Shown here one piece after another: positions 6,304 to 13,006 of a stretch of DNA of 14,494 nucleotides (position 1 is its first letter; every line of letters begins with the position of its first letter). Below the pieces are notes generated by a model that saw only the letters and a program-made list of their open reading frames with translations, had not been told where the DNA came from and did not search any database. Source of the DNA: Christensenella sp. UBA3798 (lineage in GTDB: Bacteria > Bacillota > Clostridia > Christensenellales > CAG-1252); the NCBI GenBank assembly GCA_002368735.1, contig DFEQ01000076.1, positions 4,347 through 18,840 of the forward strand, read 5' to 3'. The position numbers and the translations under genes were made by a program.

Positions 6304-6309
6304 AAAAAT

Positions 6310-8025
6310 ATGGAAGCAACTTTTTGGGCATTCGTGCCCGCAATCATCGCGATCTTACTCGCATTGATCACCAAGCAGGTGTATTTGTCCCTCTTCGCGG
6401 GCATCTTCACCGGTGCGATGTTCCTTGCAGAGGGCAATCCGCTGGACGCTCTGTTAAAGTTGTTTTCTGTGATGTCAGATAAAATCGGAGGAAACGGAGG
6501 TATTTTGATCTTCCTCGTGATCCTCGGCATTTTCTCTGTCCTCATGGTAAAGACGGGCGGCTCCAAGGCGTACGGAGATTGGGCTAGTAGCAAGCTGAAG
6601 ACCAAGAAAGGCGCGGAACTCGCGACCATCGGCCTCGGCGCGCTGATCTTCGTGGACGACTACTTTAACTGCCTGACCGTCGGCAACGCGATGCGTCCCG
6701 TGACCGACAAGCACAAGGTCAGCCACGCGAAGCTCGCCTATCTCATCGACTCCACGGCGGCTCCGATCTGCATCATCGCTCCGATCTCCTCTTGGGCGGC
6801 GGCAGTCGCGGGCAACGTCGAGGGGGAGAACGGCATCCTGACCTTCGTCAAGACCATTCCCTTCAATATGTACGCGCTGCTGACCATCGCCTTCATGGTG
6901 GTGACCGTGCTTCTCCGCATGGACTTCTTCAAGATGCGCCGCAACGAGAAGATCGCGGAGTCGACCGGTGATCTCCTCGCGGGTGAGACCGACCTCCCCT
7001 CTAAGGACGTCGAGGCGGACGAGAAGGTCAAGGGCAAGGTCATCAATCTCGTCTTCCCCATCGTCACCTTGATCGTGTGCTGTATCGGCGCGATGATCTA
7101 CGAAGGATGGGTGGAGCTCGGCAAAGAGTCCACCAACGTGTTGGATATGTTCTCCAACTGTGATGCGGGCCCCGCGCTTGCGATGGGTTCCTTCATTGCC
7201 CTTGTGATCACCGTCGTCTTCTACCTCTGCACCAAGGCGATCTCCTTCAAGGCGAGCATGGAGTCCATCGTGGACGGCTTCAAGTCCATGGTTCCCGCGA
7301 TCCTGATCCTGACCTTTGCTTGGACCCTTGCCGGCATCATGGGTGCGAAAGGTACTCCCGAGGAATTGGAAGGCACTTTGCAGGCAAAGTACTTCGTTCA
7401 AAACAATCTTTCCGCCGATAGCATGGCGCTCGGCGTGATCCCCTTCGTCTTCTTCCTGATCGCTTGCTTGCTTTCCTTCGCGACGGGCACCTCCTGGGGT
7501 ACCTTCGGCGTGTTGATCCCCATCGCAACGGCGATGATGAGCGCCACCTCTAACGAGGGCCTCTTCTTCCTCACGATGTCCGCAGTCCTCGCGGGCGCTG
7601 TGTACGGCGACCACGTCAGCCCCATCTCGGATACCACCATCATGGCGTCCTCGGGCGCGCAGTGTAACCATATCGACCACGTGAAGACGCAGCTCCCATA
7701 CGCGACGCTCATCGCCATATTGTCCGCTGTCGTCTATCTCGTGATGGGCTTCATCACGGCGGGCTCCCTCGGACAGTCCTACGGTGCCAGCGCGGGCTTG
7801 ACCCTCGGCATCGGCGCAGTACTCCTCGCGGCAGTATTGGTGCTCCTCTACTTCCTCAATAAGAAGGGCATCATCGACAAGATCGACGACAAGATCAGCG
7901 CCTTCTTCGGTAAGCTCTCCAAGCACCCCGAGGAGCGTCCCTTGGAGGAGACCGTGCAGGGCAGCTCCGTCGTCACCAACGAGATCGAGGAGATGCAGGA
8001 CTCCACGGACAAGAAAGAGGAATAA
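6310..8025 (+). CDS. NhaC-superfamily transporter, probable lysine importer (LysW type)
   Basis: A 571-residue integral membrane protein of the NhaC Na+/H+ antiporter superfamily. Family signatures are ALIFVDDYFNCLTVGNAM (111-128), DSTAAPICIIAPISSW (147-162), FATGTSWGTFG (390-400) and GDHVSPISDTTIMAS (433-447). The tail after about 520 is hydrophilic. The large loop at about 208-245 is charged. NhaC relatives move Na+/H+ or exchange organic solutes, and sequence alone does not settle the substrate. A lysine riboswitch directly upstream makes lysine the best guess: NhaC-type proteins behind L-box leaders were predicted earlier to be lysine transporters and called LysW. ATG start with AAAGGAG upstream. 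A strong terminator follows 20 bases after the stop, so it is transcribed alone. Confidence 0.93.
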   Translation: MEATFWAFVPAIIAILLALITKQVYLSLFAGIFTGAMFLAEGNPLDALLKLFSVMSDKIGGNGGILIFLVILGIFSVLMVKTGGSKAYGDWASSKLKTKKGAELATIGLGALIFVDDYFNCLTVGNAMRPVTDKHKVSHAKLAYLIDSTAAPICIIAPISSWAAAVAGNVEGENGILTFVKTIPFNMYALLTIAFMVVTVLLRMDFFKMRRNEKIAESTGDLLAGETDLPSKDVEADEKVKGKVINLVFPIVTLIVCCIGAMIYEGWVELGKESTNVLDMFSNCDAGPALAMGSFIALVITVVFYLCTKAISFKASMESIVDGFKSMVPAILILTFAWTLAGIMGAKGTPEELEGTLQAKYFVQNNLSADSMALGVIPFVFFLIACLLSFATGTSWGTFGVLIPIATAMMSATSNEGLFFLTMSAVLAGAVYGDHVSPISDTTIMASSGAQCNHIDHVKTQLPYATLIAILSAVVYLVMGFITAGSLGQSYGASAGLTLGIGAVLLAAVLVLLYFLNKKGIIDKIDDKISAFFGKLSKHPEERPLEETVQGSSVVTNEIEEMQDSTDKKEE

Positions 8026-8044
8026 AAACCCTTTCCGCAATAAT

Positions 8045-8084
8045 AAAAAAAGGCTTTCTCTCAAAAACGAGAAAGCCTTTTTTT
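8045..8084. terminator. Bidirectional intrinsic terminator
   Basis: A perfect 16-bp inverted repeat, AAAAAAAGGCTTTCTC (8045-8060) and GAGAAAGCCTTTTTTT (8069-8084), with an eight-base loop. It has a T-run in both directions, so it can end both the plus-strand transporter transcript and the minus-strand rsmI transcript. Confidence 0.95.
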
Positions 8085-8146
8085 GTTGCGGGATATCTTG
8101 ATAGGGGATTAGGAATGAAGGGTCGCTTCAGTCGTATTCTTTTTTA

Positions 8147-8246
8147 TCCACAACTTGCGCTATAGGCGCAAACTTCACTATTCGCGCCAGCGAATAACTT
8201 CACTGACGAAGTCAACTTCACTGCTTGCTTTGCAAGCAACTTCACT
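8147..8246 (-). repeat. Hairpin-array element, copy 2
   Basis: On the minus strand, four perfect AGTGAAGTT units (8246-8238, 8222-8214, 8204-8196 and 8179-8171) are each followed by an inverted repeat. These are GCTTGC-aaa-GCAAGC, GAC-ttc-GTC, ATTCGC-tggc-GCGAAT and TGCGC-ctata-GCGCA, all perfectly paired. The array closes with AGTTGTGGA (8155-8147) and an A-rich tract. Order, unit count and closing motif equal copy 1; stems 1, 3 and 4 differ in sequence, while stem 2 is GAC-N3-GTC in both. The element begins one base after the rsmI stop codon, so it would lie in the rsmI 3' UTR ahead of the terminator. Confidence 0.92.
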
Positions 8247-8247
8247 A

Positions 8248-9048
8248 TTATTTTTTCAAAGTAAGTTTATATATCTCGTCCTTCGGCACCCCTCTCTCTG
8301 CGGCGACTTTTTTTATCGCCTCTTTTTTCTCCATTCCCATATCGAGGTAGGCTTTGAGGTGCTCCTCGGGGGAGAGGTCGAGGTAGGGGGACTCTTGCTC
8401 TTTCCCTTGCACGAATATCACGTATTCGCCGCGCGGCTCTTCCTTGTAGCCCTCCGCGAGGGTGGTTTCGGTCAGCGTTTCGTACAGTTTGGTCAGTTCG
8501 CGCGCGAGGTAGACGGTTCGGTCGCCGAGCACATTATACAGATAGTCGAGGAGCCCCTTGACGTCGTGCGGTCCCGCGTAAAAGGCGAGAGGGAGGGGAG
8601 AGTGGAGGAAGGGCGCGAGGCGCCTATCCTTATCCGCCTTTTTCTCGGGCAGGAAGCCGATGAAAACAAAGCCGTTATCCAGCCCCGCGAGGGCTGCCGC
8701 CGTTGTGACGGCGGTGGGTCCCGGCACGGTCTCCACCTTGATGCCCGCCTCCCTTGCCGCTTTGACGAGGATGGCTCCGGGGTCGGATATCACGGGCATT
8801 CCCGCATCCGATACGAGGGCGATCTCTTTGCCCTCCTTTAAGAGGGCGACCAGCTTTTCCGCGCCCGCTCTTTCCTTTTGCTTATAGTAGCTGACGAGCG
8901 GCTTTTTGACGCCGAGGGCGGAGAGGAGGAGGGCGGTGTGACGAGTGTCCTCGCAGGCGATGATATCCACCTTTTCGAGGGTCTCCCTTGCGCGCTCGGT
9001 GATGTCCTTTAGGTTGCCGATAGGCGTGCCGACGATATACAGTGCCAT
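8248..9048 (-). CDS. rsmI: 16S rRNA (cytidine-1402-2'-O)-methyltransferase
   Basis: A 266-residue SAM-dependent methyltransferase of the tetrapyrrole-methylase fold (YabC/YraL) that 2'-O-methylates C1402 in the decoding centre of 16S rRNA. Family motifs are LYIVGTPIGNLKDITERA (3-20), ACEDTRHT (31-38), LVSDAGMPVISDPG (78-91), VPGPTAV (108-114) and FIGFLP (about 128-133). The length is normal. The ATG lies three bases after the stop of the upstream fusion gene, with no good ribosome binding site of its own (the nearest GGAGG is about 25 bases away), so translation is probably coupled. The pairing with a YabB-type methyltransferase matches the yabB-yabC order of Bacillota, but without the small GIY-YIG gene (yazA) found between them in Bacillus subtilis. 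Confidence 0.97.
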   Translation of the reverse strand: MALYIVGTPIGNLKDITERARETLEKVDIIACEDTRHTALLLSALGVKKPLVSYYKQKERAGAEKLVALLKEGKEIALVSDAGMPVISDPGAILVKAAREAGIKVETVPGPTAVTTAAALAGLDNGFVFIGFLPEKKADKDRRLAPFLHSPLPLAFYAGPHDVKGLLDYLYNVLGDRTVYLARELTKLYETLTETTLAEGYKEEPRGEYVIFVQGKEQESPYLDLSPEEHLKAYLDMGMEKKEAIKKVAAERGVPKDEIYKLTLKK

Positions 9049-9051
9049 AGC

Positions 9052-12036
9052 TTAACTGCGGTAGAGTGCCGCTACCTCCTTGCTCATATTTCCCTTTTCG
9101 TCCTTGGTGACGAGGGTGCGCGTTTTAAGCGTATTTGTTTGTTGCTCGGTGGGCGTTTCTTTGGATAGATCTATCTCGATAGAGGTTTTCGTGAGGAGGG
9201 CGATGAAGCTCTCGGGCGCCTTGTCGGCGGAAGCGGTCAGATAGGTTTTTTCCGCAAGGCATAAGTCGTGCGCCTTGACTTCTTTATCGAATTCCGCCTC
9301 GCGCGAAGTGGGGAATAGGATATACGCCTTCCCCTCCTCTTTCATAAGGCGTTTTATCGCGCTAAGCTCATCTGTAAGTGTCACGGTCATCTCGTGACGG
9401 GCTATCGCCGCCATCTCGTCGTGACTGACTTCGCCGCTCCCCGCCTTGAAGTACGGGGGGTTCATCACCACGACGTCGGCGTCCCCTTGGGGCAGATCGT
9501 TTAGGTCGCGTATGTCGCCTTGCAGGATCGTTACTCTATCTTGATAGGCGTTTGCGCGGACGCTTTTTTGCGCCATTCGGACGAGGGCTTCTTGCAGTTC
9601 CACGCCCACCACCTTCACGCCTTTCTTTGCCGCAATGAGGAAGGAGATGACGCCAGAGCCGCAGCCGAGGTCGTACACCTTATCGCCCGCATTTACCATC
9701 GCCAGGTTGGCGAGTATCACGCTGTCCGAGTTGAAGCGATAGCCTTTCTTGGGCTGAACGAGCAAGGCGCCGCGCGTTTCGAGGTCTTCCACGCATTCGT
9801 TTTCGTCAAGTCCCTCTGCCATAAGGCGCTTTTTGGCTTTTTTCAGGAGGCGCCTGTCGCGGATAAAGGCGCGAAGGCGCGCCGTCGCGGCAAGCAGGCT
9901 CGGGAGCATAAACAGCACGAGGACGCTGCTGATGACCGCGCCGCGCATACACATCATCGTCACTTCGCGTATGACGGCGTTGGAAGATATGATGGTCACG
10001 CTCGCACAGGCGGCGACGAGGATGCTCGCCGAGGTCAGTATGCTCATCGTGCAGGTGGTCCCCGCTTCGTAGGCGGCGTCCACGGGGGTCTTTCCTTGCT
10101 TTATAATGGCGAGGAATTTGTGGGTGACGAGGATGGCGTAGTCCACTGTCGCGCCCAGTTGTATGGCGCCCACCACGATATAGGCAAGGAAGTTCAGGGA
10201 CTGCCCGAAGATGGTGCTGATGCTGAAGTTGATCCAGGTGCCGAGCTCGATCAAAAGGACGAGCAGGAAGGGATAGATGAGGTCGCGGAAGGAGATGAGC
10301 AGCACGAGGAAGATGATGCCCACCGATATCAAGGTGATGTATTTAAAGTCGCGGGGGGTGATGACGCGGAATTCCGCCACCGCTTGCAATACGCCCGTGG
10401 TGTAGGTCTTTTCGCCTTGGAAGGTCTCGGTCGCCTTCGCCTTTACTTTGTTGAGTATCTCGGTGGCTTCCATGGACTCTACGTTGTACTCTTTGGAGAG
10501 GGCGGCGAGATATAGGGTGTAGCCGTCCTCGGTGATATAGCCCGACTTCCTGCCGAAGCTCACGAGGTCGACGGACAAGCCGTATTTGAGGTGCAGTTTG
10601 CCGTCCGTGCCCACCGCCTCCTTAGGGAGGAAGGCGAAGTAGCCCGCCACGCTCGTGATGCCGTCGATGGCTTCTATCTCTTCGGCGAAGGTGACGTTCT
10701 TTTGAGGGTCGTCCGGATCTACGGGGACGGCGAGGAATATCTGGTCGCTCGTATCCGATACGTAGGTGACGAGGTCGGGGTCGCCCTCGGTCTTTGGCAT
10801 AAAGTTAAGGTAGGATAGGGGCAGGAACATCTGCCCGATAAAGGCGGGCACGAGGATGAGGGCGAAGATGACGACCACGACGAGGCGATGGTCTAAGGAG
10901 AACTTCGCGGCTTTTGCGAATTTCAGTTCAAACAACCTCTTGTGTTTCGTCTTCGCCATGGGCTTGGAAAGCAGTATCAACAGGCAGGGTTGCAGCACGA
11001 TGACGGTCAGCATGGCGAGGAAGATGCCCTTGAGCAGCACGCCGCCGAGGTCTGCGCCCAGGGTGAAACTCATCACGAAGAAGGCGGCGAAGCCCCCCAT
11101 CGTGGTGAGAGCGGAGGCAAAGACTGTGTTGAGGGTGGTGCCTATCGCGCTTATCATCGCCCCCTTGTCGGGGAGTCCTTTTGCCCGCTCCTCGGAGTAG
11201 ATCTGGGTCAGGAAGATGGAGTAGTCCATCGCGAGGGCGAGCTGGAGTATGGACGCCGCGCAGAAGGTGATGATGCTGACCTCGGGGAAGAAGAAGTTGG
11301 TGCCCATATTGATGACGATGGATACCCCCATCGTGAGCATAAAGACGAAGGGTTCCAGCCAGTTGGCGCTGACCAAAAAGAGGATGATGAGGACGAGCAC
11401 GATGGCGATGACGAGGTAGATGGGGAGTTCGTTTATCGCGTCGTCGTACACTCTTCTCGAAACGGGCGCCGTGCCTCCCGCCACGTACACCGCGCCCACC
11501 TTGTCGAGGGCGGCGTTGATATGCGCGAGGGAAGCGCCCGCCTCGTTGGTGCTGGCGCCCACGTCCATCGTGATCATCAGCATATAGTCGCCGTCTTTAT
11601 AAAAGACGTTTTGCAGTTTTTGCTTGGTCTCCTCCCCGCCCGGCATCATGGAGAGTGGGTCGTCGAAGGTGAATGAGCCCACCTTGAGGTCGCTCATGCT
11701 GCCCAGCCACATCACGTCGGTCACGTGGGGGTCGTCGCGCATTTCCTCCACCGCGATGGCGAGCTCGGCGTAGGTCGCGCTCTCCCCTTTGACGGCGTAC
11801 ACCGCGTTGGAGAGGATGCCGAAGTTGTCCGAGAGGAAGTGGCTGCCGTCGGTGGTGTCCGTCCCCTCGGGGAGATAGCTCATGATGTCGCTGTTGATGT
11901 TCGTTTGGGTGACGCCGTACGCCGAAAAGCCCACGATCACCGCTATCACGATGATGATGGGGATGCGGAAGCGGATGATGAAGCCGCCCACTTTGTCAAT
12001 TATTCTTCGAAAGAGTCCTTTTTGTTCGTTTTCCAT
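9052..12036 (-). CDS. MMPL/RND exporter fused to a YabB/TrmN6-type methyltransferase
   Basis: 994 residues in one uninterrupted frame. Residues 1-735 form a complete MMPL-type RND exporter: an N-terminal membrane segment (20-40), an extracytoplasmic domain (about 45-200) and a membrane block with LALAMDYSIFLTQ (266-278). A second anchor (385-405), a second extracytoplasmic domain (about 410-560) and a second block with LGATVDYAILVTH (627-639) follow. Residues 743-994 match tRNA1(Val) adenine-N6 methyltransferase: QPKKGYRFNSDSVILANLA (761-779), SAM motif VYDLGCGSG (787-795), NPPYF (859-863), IARHE (878-882) and a C-terminal LKTRTLVTKDEKGNMSKEV. The join is a basic helix near 718-742. An internal ATG (9822) starts just before the second domain but has no ribosome binding site, which supports one polypeptide. 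The methyltransferase would sit on the cytoplasmic face. A missed frameshift between two once-separate genes remains possible. Confidence 0.88.
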   Translation of the reverse strand: MENEQKGLFRRIIDKVGGFIIRFRIPIIIVIAVIVGFSAYGVTQTNINSDIMSYLPEGTDTTDGSHFLSDNFGILSNAVYAVKGESATYAELAIAVEEMRDDPHVTDVMWLGSMSDLKVGSFTFDDPLSMMPGGEETKQKLQNVFYKDGDYMLMITMDVGASTNEAGASLAHINAALDKVGAVYVAGGTAPVSRRVYDDAINELPIYLVIAIVLVLIILFLVSANWLEPFVFMLTMGVSIVINMGTNFFFPEVSIITFCAASILQLALAMDYSIFLTQIYSEERAKGLPDKGAMISAIGTTLNTVFASALTTMGGFAAFFVMSFTLGADLGGVLLKGIFLAMLTVIVLQPCLLILLSKPMAKTKHKRLFELKFAKAAKFSLDHRLVVVVIFALILVPAFIGQMFLPLSYLNFMPKTEGDPDLVTYVSDTSDQIFLAVPVDPDDPQKNVTFAEEIEAIDGITSVAGYFAFLPKEAVGTDGKLHLKYGLSVDLVSFGRKSGYITEDGYTLYLAALSKEYNVESMEATEILNKVKAKATETFQGEKTYTTGVLQAVAEFRVITPRDFKYITLISVGIIFLVLLISFRDLIYPFLLVLLIELGTWINFSISTIFGQSLNFLAYIVVGAIQLGATVDYAILVTHKFLAIIKQGKTPVDAAYEAGTTCTMSILTSASILVAACASVTIISSNAVIREVTMMCMRGAVISSVLVLFMLPSLLAATARLRAFIRDRRLLKKAKKRLMAEGLDENECVEDLETRGALLVQPKKGYRFNSDSVILANLAMVNAGDKVYDLGCGSGVISFLIAAKKGVKVVGVELQEALVRMAQKSVRANAYQDRVTILQGDIRDLNDLPQGDADVVVMNPPYFKAGSGEVSHDEMAAIARHEMTVTLTDELSAIKRLMKEEGKAYILFPTSREAEFDKEVKAHDLCLAEKTYLTASADKAPESFIALLTKTSIEIDLSKETPTEQQTNTLKTRTLVTKDEKGNMSKEVAALYRS

Positions 12037-12047
12037 GTGTTGCCCTC

Positions 12048-12077
12048 AGTATAGCACGCGCCAAGCGTATAAATCAA
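12048..12077 (-). promoter_or_regulatory. Promoter of the exporter-methyltransferase gene
   Basis: On the minus strand, TTGATT (12077-12072), an 18-base spacer and TATACT (12053-12048). The start point would be near 12041, only five bases before the ATG, so the GAGGG further upstream would not be in the transcript. Either this is a second near-leaderless gene or the transcript starts further upstream. Confidence 0.6.
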
Positions 12078-12081
12078 AGAT

Positions 12082-12103
12082 TTTTGCTTTCAAGAAAGCA
12101 AAA
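12082..12103. terminator. A/T-rich hairpin after the AraC-type gene
   Basis: TTTTGCTTTC (12082-12091) and GAAAGCAAAA (12094-12103) form a perfect 10-bp stem just past the stop of the AraC-family gene. There is no clear T-run on the minus strand after it, so termination would be partial at best. Confidence 0.4.
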
Positions 12104-12107
12104 TTCG

Positions 12108-12851
12108 TCAATGTCCCAGTTGTTTGCGAAAGCGAAGGGGGGAGAGCCCCGTCCGCTGACGGAATTGCCGCGACAGATAGTTGCACTCGCCGAAGCCCGT
12201 CTGTTCCGCTATCGCCTTCAGCGATATCACGTTTTCGATGAGATATTCCTTGACCTTCGCGATGCGGTAGTCTATCAGGTAGTGCACGATGGACACCCCG
12301 ATATCCCGCTTGAATACTTGGTCGCAGTAGGCGACGGAATAGTTCATCGCCGCCGCGATCTTGCGAAGGGGGAGGAAGGACTTGTAATTCTCGTGGATAT
12401 AGGAGAGGATGCTTTCGGTGAGCTCGCTGTACCCGCTTCGCGCCACGTGCGCGCGGAGCACGTTGAGTATCGCCGACGTCACGTCTTCAAAGGCGGCGCG
12501 GGAATAGTTGTCGCGCCCCAATTCCAGTTCGTTCAACGCATAGACCATCATCCTGATCTCTTTGCTCACCGCATCCTCGATGAGCGTAGGGAGTTCTAGG
12601 GAGTCATCGGTCACGAAGTTGAAGCTGACGTAGGTGGTCTTTCCCTCCGTGCGCAGCCTTTCTCTCTTGGTGCCGGGCGGAAGCAGTATGACCGCTCCCT
12701 CCTTCACGCGGACGAGACGACCGTTTATCCTGTATTCGAGCGCCCCCTCTAAAACCATCGTCAAGTCGTGATAGGGGATCACGGCGGGGGCGATGGGCTC
12801 CACCTGCTTCTCCTGATGGAAGCGATAATAGTGCAAGGTCAGTTTTATCAT
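12108..12851 (-). CDS. AraC-family transcriptional regulator
   Basis: A 247-residue regulator. Residues about 15-80 form a cupin-like sensor domain (HDLTMVLEGALEYRINGR, VKEGAVILLPPGTKRERL). Residues about 145-247 form the two-helix-turn-helix AraC domain, with helices around 161-182 (LRKIAAAMNYSVAYCDQVFKR) and 209-231 (ISLKAIAEQTGF...YLSRQFRQRTG), and end in SPLRFRKQLG. Such proteins usually bind a sugar or related ligand and control neighbouring genes. It is divergent from the TIM-barrel/oxidoreductase pair, its likely target. An in-frame TAG shortly upstream fixes ATG 12851 as the first start. The only good Shine-Dalgarno (GGAGG, 12872-12868) is 16 bases away, longer than usual. Confidence 0.92.
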   Translation of the reverse strand: MIKLTLHYYRFHQEKQVEPIAPAVIPYHDLTMVLEGALEYRINGRLVRVKEGAVILLPPGTKRERLRTEGKTTYVSFNFVTDDSLELPTLIEDAVSKEIRMMVYALNELELGRDNYSRAAFEDVTSAILNVLRAHVARSGYSELTESILSYIHENYKSFLPLRKIAAAMNYSVAYCDQVFKRDIGVSIVHYLIDYRIAKVKEYLIENVISLKAIAEQTGFGECNYLSRQFRQRTGLSPLRFRKQLGH

Positions 12852-12861
12852 AACTTTGTGC

Positions 12862-12879
12862 TAAAAACCTCCGTTTTTA
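12862..12879 (-). promoter_or_regulatory. Leader hairpin with the Shine-Dalgarno in its loop
   Basis: On the minus strand, TAAAAAC-GGAG-GTTTTTA is a seven-pair hairpin whose loop is GGAG, the only ribosome-binding-like sequence before the AraC-family gene. It could present or hide the site. The stem is A/T-rich and only marginally stable. Confidence 0.45.
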
Positions 12880-12897
12880 ACAATATTGTATATTGTT
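12879..12897. promoter_or_regulatory. 19-bp perfect inverted repeat, candidate operator
   Basis: AACAATAT-TGT-ATATTGTT has two perfect eight-base arms around a three-base centre. The right arm overlaps the -35 of the plus-strand promoter (12893-12898). The centre overlaps a possible -10 (TACAAT, 12890-12885) for the divergent AraC-family gene. A dimeric protein bound here would affect both genes. AraC proteins more often use direct repeats, so another regulator is possible. Confidence 0.6.
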
Positions 12898-12921
12898 TTT
12901 GTGCTTATTTTGAATTATAAT
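12893..12921 (+). promoter_or_regulatory. Promoter of the isomerase/oxidoreductase operon
   Basis: TTGTTT (12893-12898), a 17-base spacer and a perfect TATAAT (12916-12921). The start point is near 12928, giving a leader of about 79 bases. Confidence 0.75.
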
Positions 12922-12979
12922 ATCTTTAAGTAACGTCGTCAAGGGTTTTATCCCCGCGACCAAGAAAAAAAGAGAAAAA

Positions 12980-13000
12980 CGCCCGAAGGGCGAAAAGGAG
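12980..13000 (+). promoter_or_regulatory. Hairpin abutting the isomerase RBS
   Basis: CGCCC-gaa-GGGCG (12980-12992) is followed at once by AAAAGGAG, the ribosome binding site of ATG 13007. This is the same arrangement as before the transporter at 6310. Confidence 0.7.
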
Positions 13001-13006
13001 AGAAAA

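Noticed and set aside
6099..6629. Minus-strand open frame across the riboswitch and transporter start
   Set aside because: It lies antisense to the lysine riboswitch, terminator and the N-terminus of the transporter, and has no RBS.
6475..8064. 529-codon minus-strand open frame opposite the transporter gene
   Set aside because: Its translation is extremely rich in D, E, H, G and R, typical of the antisense of a hydrophobic GC-rich gene. The plus-strand reading has clear NhaC motifs.
9820..9822. Separate start of the methyltransferase gene at the internal ATG
   Set aside because: The bases just upstream (AAAAAGCGCCTT) carry no Shine-Dalgarno and there is no stop codon ending the exporter frame, so one fused gene is the simpler reading.
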